A stretch of 64,000 bases of DNA from assembly GCA_964035575.1 (NCBI GenBank), contig OZ037918.1, forward strand, positions 806,001 to 870,000, in the 5' to 3' direction. Both the position numbers and the translations under genes were made by a program. The notes under the pieces were generated by a model, which searched no databases, was not told where the DNA came from, and worked only from the letters and a program-made list of their open reading frames with translations. Source of the stretch: Rhynchopus sp. YZ270_cl-10. Taxonomy: Eukaryota; Euglenozoa; Diplonemea; Diplonemida; Diplonemidae. Below are positions 21,949 through 31,798 of this stretch, piece by piece (the stretch's first letter is position 1; each line of letters opens with the position of its first letter).

Positions 21949-23139
21949 TCTGCTGCAATGTGCAGTTGATGTTGAAAGCTGTGTGCGAAGGATCCTGCCG
22001 TAGTATTTCCTGTAGCCTTATTAATAACGTGCATCACATCTGACGTCCGCTTTTAGTTGAAGACGAACGTGTGTTGAACACCTCTATTTTTGTTTTTCGA
22101 GTATTTCCTAGTCCATTTAATTTGCACCCTTTTGTTGTAGTACCAGTTTGAGGCAACGTCCTCGTCTTTTCCTGACCACCTTCTGTATTCCCATCTTGTT
22201 TGGGTCACACGACACATCCACAGAAAGCACAGTGAAGAGCGCATCTCTCGCTGACCCACCCCAGCAGCCACCCCATGCACCTCGCCCCTCTCTTCGTGCT
22301 GCGAAGCAGATGCAGTTCTACAGGACATAGCGCGGCGTTTTGCTTTACGCACCACGCACGCGGACCGTCCTCTCTGTGTTTGCTTTGCTTCTTTTGCACG
22401 TGGAGGGGTGCGTTGGGGTGGCAGCTTGCTGGTGGTGGGTCACGAGAGTGAGTAGTCACCCGCGGAGTTGAGGTGGATGTGTTGGTGTTTTTATTTTATT
22501 TATCTTGTGCAGACACTGCATGTAATCACCTAGTTACGTTAGTTTTTGCTGTTGAGTCTATTCATTTGAATGTGGTACGACGCCGCTTGGCGCCACTACC
22601 TGCATACAGCTTCCCCTTTTTTGTGTCACGTGCCAACGATGTCCTCGATGCCTTTGTCAGAGGTAACTCTTTGATAACTCCCCATGTTTTTTTCAAGTGA
22701 CCAAGCACGCATATTGCTTGGTTTCATCCCACAAACTATTCCTGTGTATGATGTGTGGGCGAGAGACCTGCATCTTACAACGTTTCTTTCCCCTTTTTTT
22801 CTTGTTACTTTGTTGTTTGATCCGCTCCTGCAAGGAGTGTTCATCGTTCAAATTGTTCCTCTGTTCCCAAATGCCTTATCTTTGGAAAGTAGAGTGCAGT
22901 ACGCACCATCTGCGCTCAGTACGACACTTTTCAAGAAAAGCAAAGCGAATGAAAGGCACCGAACTAACGGGGCTTGTCACATTTCGTATTGAGGCAAACT
23001 TTACTCCAGTGTTGCCACGCTACCAACGTGGACCTCCCACCTATCCCAGTTGAACACGGACACACTTCTCAATTATCCAACACAAATATAGATGTTTGCT
23101 TGTAATTTTTGTCACAGCGTAGTCTGCATCTGAGTGCTA
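21949..23139 (+). repeat. Subfamily I 3' flank, copy 3 (carries the empty MITE site)
   Basis: Near-identical to 18465-19846 without the MITE. Includes the shared block at 22213-22618. Homology stops about 50 bp before gene 4, where a short A-rich leader begins. Confidence 0.85.
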
Positions 23140-23187
23140 TTAATAATGAAAGCAAACCACAGAAGCACTAACAAACACAAAAGAACA

Positions 23188-25938
23188 ATGCACTTCCATC
23201 CGCGTGTGCTGCTGCTGCTTGCTGCAGCGACCTTGAGCACTGCGTGTTCACTTCCTATCTGTGAGCCTGGGTGCAACGTCACATACACAGATTACCCCGA
23301 CCATGCGTCCTACACATACGATTGCGAAGGGCCGAGTCTGGTCCGCGTACCGGTGGACACATGTATGCCACGTGTAACAAACATCAGTGTGGAAGGGGAC
23401 GTCTGTGGGAACCCGTCGCTGGGAGGTGGGTATGACGCAACACTGGAGTGCCTGGCTCAGGGAACCTGCTGGTACGAGGTGGAACTGCTGCGCAGTGTGG
23501 CACAATGCACGTGTCCGACCAACACCAGCTGTTCGATTGAAGAGAAGTGTGCAGCACAGCAGGCAGAGCAGGTGACCCAGTGCACTCCAGGGTCGTACTG
23601 CTTTGATGTTACAGTCTGTGGTGAGACAGGTTACTGTCAAGCTGTGGCTGTGAAGGGAAACGGGACTTGTGCAACAAAACCGTGCTCCAACTCACACGAT
23701 TGCACACAAGACACACCCTCGAACTACACATGTGCACCGAAGCCAATGGCATGCTGTGCAGCAATGCCGACTTGTGGCGCTGGGCTTAACACATCTATGA
23801 CACCCTGCACAGCAGATGAAGTGTCGAGTGGTACGTGCAGCAGGTCGGCCATGTGCTGCAGTGAAGTGTTCTGCAGAACCGCAAGCTGTTCGATCGAAGA
23901 GAAGTGTGCAGCACAGCAGGCAAAGCAGGTGACCCAGTGCGCTCCAGGGTCGTACTGCTTTGATGTTACAGTCTGTGGTGAGACTGCTTACTGTGCAGCT
24001 GTGGCTGTGAAGGGAAACGGGACTTGTGCAACAAAACCGTGCTCCAACTCACACGATTGCACACAAGACACACCCTCGAACTACACATGTGCACCGAAGC
24101 CAATGGCATGCTGTGCAGCAATGCCGACTTGTGGCGCTGGGCTTAACACATCTATGACACCCTGCACAGCAGATGAAGTGTCGAGTGGTACGTGCAGCAG
24201 GTCGGCCATGTGCTGCAGTGAAGTGTTCTGCAGAAACAGCTGTTCGATTGAAGCAAAGTGTGCAGCACAGCAATCGAAGCAGGTGACCGAGTGTCCACAA
24301 GATGCATCCTGCTTGACTGTTAGTGTCTGTGGTGTGGTGGGCTACTGCATGGCTACGTCTGTCGACCCCCTGACACCAAGCCCGTGTTCGATTGAGGCGA
24401 AGTGTGCATCACAGCAGGCAGAGCAGGTGACCGTGTGTCCAGCAGGGTCGTACTGCGCGAAGGTTGAGGTGTGTGATGTGACAGGTTACTGTCAAGCTGT
24501 GGCTGTGGAGGGAAACGGGACTTGCGCAACAAAACCGTGCTCCAACTCACACGATTGCACACAAGACACACCCTCGAACTACACGTGTGCACCGAAGCCA
24601 ATGGCATGCTGTGCAGCAATGCCGACTTGTGGCGCTGGGCTTAACACATCTATGACACCCTGCACAGCAGATGAAGTGTTGAGTGGCACGTGCAGCAGGT
24701 CGGCCATGTGCTGCAGTGAAGTGTTCTGCAGAACCGCAAGCTGTTCGATCGAAGAGAAGTGTGCAGCACAGCAGGCAAAGCAGGTGACCGAGTGTCCAGC
24801 AGATGCATCCTGCTTGACTGTCAGTGTCTGTGGTGTGGTGGGCTACTGCATGGCTACGTCTGTCGACCCCCTGACACCAAGCCCGTGTTCGATTGAGGCG
24901 AAGTGTGCATCACAGCAGGCGGAGCAGGTGACCAAGTGTCCAGCAGGGTCGTACTGCGCGAAGGTTGAGGTGTGTGATGTGACAGGTTACTGTCAAGCTG
25001 TGGCTGTGGAGGGAAACGGGACTTGCGCAACAAAACCGTGCTCCAACTCACACGATTGCACACAAGACACACCCTCGAACTACAAGTGTACACCGAAGCC
25101 AGTGGTGCCATGCTGCGAAGCTGCGGCTACTTGTGCATCTGGAGAAGACACATCCAACACACCCTGTACAGAAGAGGAAGTGTCGAGTGGCACGTGCAGC
25201 AGGAATGCCATATGCTGCAGTGAAGTGTTCTGCAGAACCGCAAGCTGTTCGATTGAAGCAAAGTGTGCAGCACAGCAGGCGAAGCAGGTGACCGAGTGTC
25301 CAGCAGATGCATCCTGCTTGACTGTCAGTGTCTGTGGTGTAAAGGGCTACTGCATGTACACCACAGTCCCCACACCGAGCACGTGTTCGATTGCAGCGAA
25401 GTGTGCAGCAGCGCACGCAGAAGAGGTGTCTGAGTGTCCACAAGATGCATCCTGCTTGGAGGTTGAGGCCTGCGGTGTGAAGGGCTACTGCATGGACGTC
25501 ACGTACGAAGGTGAGGGCACGTGCGCAACAAAACCGTGCTCTGGGTCACGCATCTGCTCACAAGAGTCGTCGTCGACGTATTCCTGTGCACCAGAGCCGT
25601 TTGCCTGCTGTGAGGCAGCAGCTGTGTGCGACTCTGGTTATAAGGCTTCGATGCAGACACCCTGCACGGCAGATGAAGTGTCGAGTGGGACGTGCAGCAG
25701 GTCGGCCATATGCTGCAGTGAAGTGTTCTGCAGGAAGGGCGGCAGTGGCGATGACGACCACGTGCCTGCCTACGCATGGGTTCTGATCGCCCTTGGTTCT
25801 GCATTGCTGGTGGTGGTGGTGGTGTCTGCAGTGTGTCTGTACAGGCGGATGTCCCCACGCGCAGCCACACCGACGTTCGGAAAGACTGACAGTGACTATG
25901 TAGGACACTCTGAGCAAATGATTGTCACCTGTGAGTGA
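23188..25938 (+). CDS. Array gene 4: longest modular Cys-rich surface protein
   Basis: 916 residues; the ATG chosen opens the conserved signal peptide (MHFHPRVLLLL). N-terminal domain 21-114 is strongly diverged from genes 1-3 but keeps CxPRV, VCGNPS and LECL. Modules from C115 run AB-AB-A-AB-A-AB-A-AB: short A modules of 46-48 residues end in Pro/Thr-rich linkers (DPLTPSP or VPTPST). Membrane helix about 864-884, then a 32-residue tail with HSEQMIV near the end. N-glycosylation sequons (NTS, NYT, NGT) are frequent. The sixth AB module carries CEAAATCASGEDTSNTPC, a subfamily I segment, inside a subfamily II gene. Inferred surface protein. Confidence 0.92.
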   Translation: MHFHPRVLLLLAAATLSTACSLPICEPGCNVTYTDYPDHASYTYDCEGPSLVRVPVDTCMPRVTNISVEGDVCGNPSLGGGYDATLECLAQGTCWYEVELLRSVAQCTCPTNTSCSIEEKCAAQQAEQVTQCTPGSYCFDVTVCGETGYCQAVAVKGNGTCATKPCSNSHDCTQDTPSNYTCAPKPMACCAAMPTCGAGLNTSMTPCTADEVSSGTCSRSAMCCSEVFCRTASCSIEEKCAAQQAKQVTQCAPGSYCFDVTVCGETAYCAAVAVKGNGTCATKPCSNSHDCTQDTPSNYTCAPKPMACCAAMPTCGAGLNTSMTPCTADEVSSGTCSRSAMCCSEVFCRNSCSIEAKCAAQQSKQVTECPQDASCLTVSVCGVVGYCMATSVDPLTPSPCSIEAKCASQQAEQVTVCPAGSYCAKVEVCDVTGYCQAVAVEGNGTCATKPCSNSHDCTQDTPSNYTCAPKPMACCAAMPTCGAGLNTSMTPCTADEVLSGTCSRSAMCCSEVFCRTASCSIEEKCAAQQAKQVTECPADASCLTVSVCGVVGYCMATSVDPLTPSPCSIEAKCASQQAEQVTKCPAGSYCAKVEVCDVTGYCQAVAVEGNGTCATKPCSNSHDCTQDTPSNYKCTPKPVVPCCEAAATCASGEDTSNTPCTEEEVSSGTCSRNAICCSEVFCRTASCSIEAKCAAQQAKQVTECPADASCLTVSVCGVKGYCMYTTVPTPSTCSIAAKCAAAHAEEVSECPQDASCLEVEACGVKGYCMDVTYEGEGTCATKPCSGSRICSQESSSTYSCAPEPFACCEAAAVCDSGYKASMQTPCTADEVSSGTCSRSAICCSEVFCRKGGSGDDDHVPAYAWVLIALGSALLVVVVVSAVCLYRRMSPRAATPTFGKTDSDYVGHSEQMIVTCE

Positions 25939-26883
25939 GCGTGCCACCACACCACCACCACCTCTCTGTGCTGCAATTTGACATGGAACTTAGAAGTACT
26001 TAGAATTTTCACACATTTTTTTTTTCTTCTGTTTTACGTATCTCAATACTGTGCACCATTTGTATTCATTGGGCGTTCATCACGTTTAGGCACCTGCACA
26101 ACGGATTATGTTATTTCTGGAGAAAGAACGTAACGAAGCAAAGCTGATGTGCGCTTTCTTTTATTTGCGTTTGCACTTTCAGCTGCTCTTTATTTCCAGT
26201 CCAGTGGTTCGATGCCCCACGTGGTGTCAGTGCCTCTGCTCTAAGGGCATTTGCAATGTCCACGTTACCCTTTTCTCTCATTGTGTCTCTTCCATTTCGA
26301 TGACCCCTTTAGTGTGTGGTTGTCGCTCTGAAGCAACCTCTGCCCTTTGTGTGTGTGTCTGGTTTTCTTGTATCAAGGTGGCCAAACAAGGCTTAGGCTC
26401 ATCTTAGAACTGTGTTTTTATTTGATAAAACAACTTGTTGTCAATTCTAAAAAGAGATTGGAGGCAGCGCTGCGGGCAAAACAAAACGGATTGAAAAAAG
26501 ACAGAAGCTTGCTTGTTGTTTTGAGTACTCAATTAACCAGAACAGCCGTACTTCAGTTTAACACATTTTTTCACCTTTTTGTTTTCCCGGCTTTGAGCGC
26601 ACAAGCATACCCGATCTTTTTTTTTTTTTCATTTTTTTTCATTTTTTTGACAGAAACCTGCCATAAAAATGTACGGCACACTTTTTGTAGATACGTAATT
26701 TGTCTCTTCCCCGTCAGTTTTCTGGTCTTGTTTTGTTAATGATGATGGATACATGAGAGGTTACTTCGTCTTGTTTTATTGTTTTGTTTTGTTCTGTTGA
26801 AGCGTGCTGCCGCTGATTCATCTTCAAAGCTGTGTTTATTTCTTTCCTTTGTGTCTCTTTTTTGTCAAATGCCCTTGCAACAG
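25939..26883. other. Spacer after array gene 4
   Basis: T-rich, no gene. Holds C-family-like motifs (26140-26180, 26215-26280) and an S-family copy (26375-26412). Confidence 0.55.
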
Positions 26884-27290
26884 CACATCCACAGAAAGCA
26901 CAGTGAAGAGCGCATCTCTCGCTGACCCACCCCAGCAGCCACCCCATGCACCTCGCCCCTCTCTTCGTGCTGCGAAGCAGATGCAGTTCTACAGGACATA
27001 GCGCGGCGTTTTGCTTTACGCACCACGCACGCGGACCGTCCTCTCTGTGTTTGCTTTGCTTCTTTTGCACGTGGAGGGGTGCGTTGGGGTGGCAGCTTGC
27101 TGGTGGTGGGGCACGAGAGTGAGTAGTCACCCGCGGAGTTGAGGTGGATGTGTTGGTGTTTTTCTTTTATTTATCTTGTGCAGACACTGCATGTAATTAC
27201 GTAGTTACGTTAGTTTTTGCTGTTGAGTCTATTCATTTGAATGTGGTACGACGCCACTTGGCGGCACTACCTGCATACAGCTTCCCCGCC
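26884..27290 (+). repeat. Isolated copy 4 of the subfamily I 3' block
   Basis: About 405 bp nearly identical to 18729-19135 and 22213-22618, and its first 290 bp to 15564-15855. It starts abruptly at CACATCCACAG within unrelated T-rich DNA and ends at CAGCTTCCCC. The genes before it (3 versus 4) are far more diverged than this block. Confidence 0.85.
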
Positions 27291-27981
27291 CGTTGCTTTT
27301 GTATTTGTCATTTTGCACACCCAGAGCGGTCTACGCTTCTTGTTCTCTGGTCTGAGTAAGCCCAGGTGCGTGCCCTGGGTTTGGTGCCGTTATTTATTTA
27401 TTTTGTGTTGAAGGTGTGCTATGTACAGTTGTCTGGTTGTCTAGCCCACGGAAACACATTCGTGGTTCACGCAGCGTTTCCTGTGGGTGTGCGGTACCTT
27501 TGTCTCTGTGCCTTCAATAATCCTCCATGGTCTTGCTTGTACATTGATGTGCCCCAGTTGCGTTCATGCTTTAAGCTTTCCCAGTCGCTCTCGTTCAGCC
27601 TGTTCTTTGAAATAGTGCAGTGCATTCTTAAAGGGTCAGTTAAGGCAAAAAAAAAGCAAAGCGAATGAAAAGAAACCGAACTAACGGCACTTTTCACATT
27701 TTGCATTGTGACAAAATGCTTGTTTGTGTCACTACGTTGCCAGCCTGCACACCCACCACCCCATCCCCCCAGTTCTCAATACAACTCAGTCAGGAACGAA
27801 TGTTTACTTACATTATTTTTTGTTTCGGCACGCGACTGCGCACTGAGTGCCATCAGTAACCTCGTCCACGTGATACTCTTTATCTGACAGTGTAGACACG
27901 CCGCTTTTTATGAATTTGCATCACCCTACCCGAATCAGATCTTCCAACAACACAAAGAAAAGAAAAGAAAAAAAAAGAACA
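27291..27981. other. Spacer before array gene 5
   Basis: No gene seen. Contains AAAGCAAAGCGAATGAAA, also found at 19458 and 22940 in the subfamily I flanks, so part of the older flank survives. An A/G-rich leader precedes the ATG. Confidence 0.5.
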
Positions 27982-29862
27982 ATGCACTCCCATCCCCGTG
28001 TGCTGCTGCTGCTTGCTGCAGCAGCGACCTTGAGCACTGCGTGTTCACCTAGGATCTGTGCGCCTGGTTGCAACACAACGTTCACAGAGCGCAGAGAACA
28101 CGAGTCCTACATACACGTTTGCGAGGGTCTGGGCCCGTTTTACGTACCGGTGGACACGTGTACGCCACGTGTGACAAACATCACGGCGGGAGATATCTGT
28201 GGGAACCCGTCGCTGGGAGATGGGTATAGCGCAACGTTGGAGTGCCTGTCCACTCGGGGAGCCTGCTGGTACGAGGTGGATCTGCTGTACACTGACTCAC
28301 ACTGCACGTGTCCGACCAACACCAGCTGTTCGATTGAAGAGAAGTGTGCATCACAGCAGGCAGAGCAGGTGACCCAGTGCGCTCCAGGGTCGTACTGCTT
28401 TGATGTTACAGTCTGTGGTGAGACAGGTTACTGTGCAGCTGTGGCTGTGAAGGGAAACGGGACTTGTGCAACAAAACCGTGCTCCAACTCACACGATTGC
28501 ACACAAGACACACCCTCGAACTACACATGTGCACCGAAGCCAATGGCATGCTGTGCAGCAATGCCGACTTGTGGCGCTGGGCTTAACACATCGAACACAC
28601 CCTGCACAGCAGATGAAGTGTCGAGTGGCACGTGCAACAGGTCGGCCCTGTGCTGCAGTGAAGTGTTCTGCAGAAGCAGCTGTTCGATTGAAGAGGAGTG
28701 TTTGGCCATGAACGCAACCCAGGTGGCGTCGTGTACTTCTGTCTCATCCTGCTCGACAGTTGAGGTCTGTGGTGTGGAGGGCTACTGCATGGCTGCGTCT
28801 GTCGACACCCCCATTCCTCTGACACCAAGCCCGTGTTCGATTGAGGCGAAGTGTGCTTCACAGCAGGCGAAGCAGGTGACCGAGTGTGGAGGGTCGAGCT
28901 GCTCGAAAGTTGAGGTGTGTGATGTGACAGGTTACTGTCAAGCTGTGCTTGTGAAGGGAAGCGGCTCTTGTGCAGAAAACCCGTGCTCGGCCACACACGA
29001 TTGCACACAAGACACACCCTCGAGCTACACATGTGCACCGAAGCCAATGGCATGCTGTGATGCAATGCCGACTTGTGGCGCTGGGCTTAACACATCGAAC
29101 ACACCCTGCACAGCAGATGAAGTGTCGAGTGGCACATGCAGCAGGTCGGCCATGTGCTGCAGCGAAGTGTTCTGCAGAACCGCAAGCTGTTCGATTGAAG
29201 CAAAGTGTGCAGCACAGGAGGCGAAGCAGGTGACCGAGTGTCCAGCAGATGCATCCTGCTTGACTGTCAGTGTCTGTGGTGCGAAGGGCTACTGCATGTA
29301 CGCCACAGTCCCCACACCGAGCACGTGTTCGATTGCAGCGAAGTGTGCAGCAGCGCACGCAGAAGAGGTGTCTGAGTGTCCACAAGATGCATCCTGCTTG
29401 GAGGTTGAGGCCTGCGGTGTGAAGGGCTACTGCATGGACGTCACGTACGAAGGTGAGGGCACGTGCGCAACAAAACCGTGCTCTGGGTCACGCATCTGCT
29501 CACAAGAGTCGTCGTCGACGTATTCCTGTGCACCAGAGCCGTTTGCCTGCTGTGAGGCAGCAGCTGTGTGCGACTCTGGTTATAAGGCTTCGATGCAGGC
29601 ACCCTGCACGGCAGATGAAGTGTCGAGTGGGACGTGCAGCAGGTCGGCCATATGCTGCAGTGAAGTGTTCTGCAGGAAGGGCGGCAGCAGCGGTTGCGAT
29701 GACGACCACATGCCTGCCTACGCATGGGTTCTGATCGCCCTTGTTTCTGCATTGCTGGTGGCGGTGGTGGTGTCTGCAGTGTGTCTGTACAGGCGGATGT
29801 CCGCACAGGACTACAGAAGAAAGGCCTTTGAAGAACACTCTGAGCAAATGATTGTCGCCTGA
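27982..29862 (+). CDS. Array gene 5: modular Cys-rich surface protein
   Basis: 626 residues from the conserved signal peptide, which has one extra Ala compared with genes 1-4. N-terminal domain is of the gene 4 type but diverged. Modules run AB-A-AB-A-AB. The first A module is a distinct variant (CSIEEECLAMNATQ) shared only with gene 6. The last AB module (CSIAAKCAAAHAEE) is nearly identical in genes 4, 5 and 6. Helix about 582-602, 24-residue tail ending HSEQMIVA. Inferred surface protein; no outside family recognised. Confidence 0.92.
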   Translation: MHSHPRVLLLLAAAATLSTACSPRICAPGCNTTFTERREHESYIHVCEGLGPFYVPVDTCTPRVTNITAGDICGNPSLGDGYSATLECLSTRGACWYEVDLLYTDSHCTCPTNTSCSIEEKCASQQAEQVTQCAPGSYCFDVTVCGETGYCAAVAVKGNGTCATKPCSNSHDCTQDTPSNYTCAPKPMACCAAMPTCGAGLNTSNTPCTADEVSSGTCNRSALCCSEVFCRSSCSIEEECLAMNATQVASCTSVSSCSTVEVCGVEGYCMAASVDTPIPLTPSPCSIEAKCASQQAKQVTECGGSSCSKVEVCDVTGYCQAVLVKGSGSCAENPCSATHDCTQDTPSSYTCAPKPMACCDAMPTCGAGLNTSNTPCTADEVSSGTCSRSAMCCSEVFCRTASCSIEAKCAAQEAKQVTECPADASCLTVSVCGAKGYCMYATVPTPSTCSIAAKCAAAHAEEVSECPQDASCLEVEACGVKGYCMDVTYEGEGTCATKPCSGSRICSQESSSTYSCAPEPFACCEAAAVCDSGYKASMQAPCTADEVSSGTCSRSAICCSEVFCRKGGSSGCDDDHMPAYAWVLIALVSALLVAVVVSAVCLYRRMSAQDYRRKAFEEHSEQMIVA

Positions 29863-30677
29863 GTGAACGTACCACACCACCACGTGTCTGCGTTGCAATG
29901 TGCAACACAACCTGAGAAATTTATTTCATTTGCACCGTTTTTTTTTTCTTCTTCATGCACAAAGAGTTGGATGCGAACCCTTCTCTGTATTTAGTCCCTA
30001 GATCATCTTGTAATTTTTTCTTCTTCCCCCTCCCCCCACGCAAACTGTGATTGTAATCAGGCAAAAAAAAGAAAGCCAACAGTTCAGTATTCCCTTGATA
30101 TTCCTTTGATATATGTGAGCGCGCCAAACAGAATTTGACACCTTGCGCTGTTTGTATGGTCAGAAGTATCATGTAATCATTTGTCCTGTTTTCGACAGGG
30201 GGGGGTTTTTTTTTGCATAATTGAACAATTCAGCCAGTCGGCTGGTTCTACATTATGTTCTGGGAATTTTTTTTTTTGTTGTTTATGTTAATGAGGTACT
30301 CTCTGGGGGTTCGGAAGGCCTGCGGAGAGAACCAGTGTCCCTGCGTCCGCCGATGTACGGTGAGGCGGTTTTGCATGTTTCACTACTCATTGCATTTTTG
30401 TTTAATTTTCATTTTTTTTTTTTTCCCACCAACTTTTTTGTTGCTTTTTGTTTTCCTCTTTTTGTTCGCATCAGCATGCATTAACCTCGCTTTTGCTGCC
30501 CCCTTTAAAGCTGCACCATGACACAATCATAATGTGCTCTGCCTGATAGAATTGAGCCTTTGTGATGATGTTAAGACTCAAGTTTCTGAAATGGCCACAT
30601 TTTTTTTGTTCTGGAGTTTTCAAAAAAAGGGGTCAGATAAGAAAGCGCCTCGGGGGGTTGGGTTGTGCATGTAAAAA

Positions 30678-30758
30678 CCACCTGATTTTTGCCTGAAAAA
30701 TTGGTGGAGTTTAGTGGTGTTTGAACACCACCAAAATTTCAGTCAAAAATTCAGGTGG
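30678..30758. mobile_element. 81-bp hairpin element
   Basis: Long imperfect palindrome with arms starting CCACCTGATTTTTG. A related pair of ends (CTTGATTTTTGCCTG) bounds 56002-56169, where the arms are separated by other sequence, so this is a dispersed foldback family. Confidence 0.6.
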
Positions 30759-31122
30759 TAGTATCACAAATCGCTGTTGTTCCAGAACCTGGAGCATTTG
30801 GCTGGATTTGTGTAAATAAAATAGTATTCCTTTCTTCGTAATGGTGTAGGTGCGCAGTTCATCTATCTCTGTTGCGCCCTTTGATTCTGTTTTTTTTTGT
30901 TTTTTTTTTTTTTGTGTTATCAAGCATTGACGAATAGAAATAGAAAACGACGGATGGTGCGTGCCCGCTTTAGCGTATTGTTTTTCCATGCGATAAACGA
31001 AAAAGTGTTTTCTTTATTTCATTTAACTGTCAAATCCCGAAGTCGTTTTCTATTTTTTTTTATTTTTTTTTTGAATTGATAATGACGTTAATATTTTAAG
31101 TTTTGCTTTTTTTGTGGTGGTT

Positions 31123-31210
31123 ACTCGGGGTCCAATATAAGAAAGGGTATCTCATAGTTAACTAAAAGTTAAATATGAAATACCCTTGCTTATATTTGAA
31201 CCCCAGTGAG
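31123..31210. mobile_element. 88-bp hairpin (foldback MITE)
   Basis: Arms of about 40 bp, almost perfectly complementary (AATATAAG, AAGGGTAT and ATAGTTAACT in the left arm), with essentially no loop. Typical of a very small foldback element; no target duplication identified. Confidence 0.7.
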
Positions 31211-31282
31211 CATGATGTAGCGTCATCTTTACCTTTCTTTATCAGATGTAAACCACGAAATGGATTGTAGGATCTGCATGGT

Positions 31283-31370
31283 TGGGGTGTACCACCCCGG
31301 TACAGCCGGTCATACCAAAGGTACACTGTTCACGAGAAGGGCTTTGTATTTCAACTCTACTTTATTTTCT
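31283..31370 (+). repeat. G motif family (representative copy)
   Basis: Consensus GGTACAGCCGGTCATTGTAC, then GGTACACTGTTCACGAGAAG and GCTTTTGTATTTCAASTCWA before a pyrimidine tract. Copies, all +: 31283, 41050, 49120, 52000, 56060. Confidence 0.7.
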
Positions 31371-31798
31371 TCTCCCTCTTGTGCTTTCATCCGGATAGCT
31401 GGCATTGTACGTGGGTCAGTCGGAGGAGACGAAGGTGACTGCATCAATAACCATTTCCCCCTTCATCATCTCTCCCCGCTTTTTTGTTTTGTTTTTCTTG
31501 CGTTGTCTGGGACCCCCTTTTTTTTTCTTCCAATTGCGATCAGATGACTACGCGAGAGAGAGGCTTAGGTTCATCTCATAAACCGTTCCTTTTTGTGTTT
31601 TTTTTTTGTTGTTTGTTTGTTTGTTCGGGGCGGCGTGCAGAGAACGACCACGTTGCAGTGCAAAGACGAGCACATCTCTTCTACATTTATGCCCCGTCTC
31701 ACTTTATATATTTCTCCACGTCCCCCTTTGTCTCACCCTACCCCTATCAGATCTGTTCCAACAAATACAAAGAAAAGAAGAAAATAAAAATAAAAACA

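Larger units (their letters stand above)
29863..31798. repeat. Spacer after gene 5, partly duplicated after gene 6
   Basis: 29920-30280 matches 33520-34015 in rearranged order; the palindromic CAGCCAGTCGGCTG occurs at 30230, 33628 and 33969. Also a C-family copy (30330-30400), a D block (30425-30650, repeated at 35796-36030), two hairpin elements (30678-30758, 31123-31210), a G copy (31283-31370) and an S copy (31545-31590). No gene seen. Confidence 0.7.
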
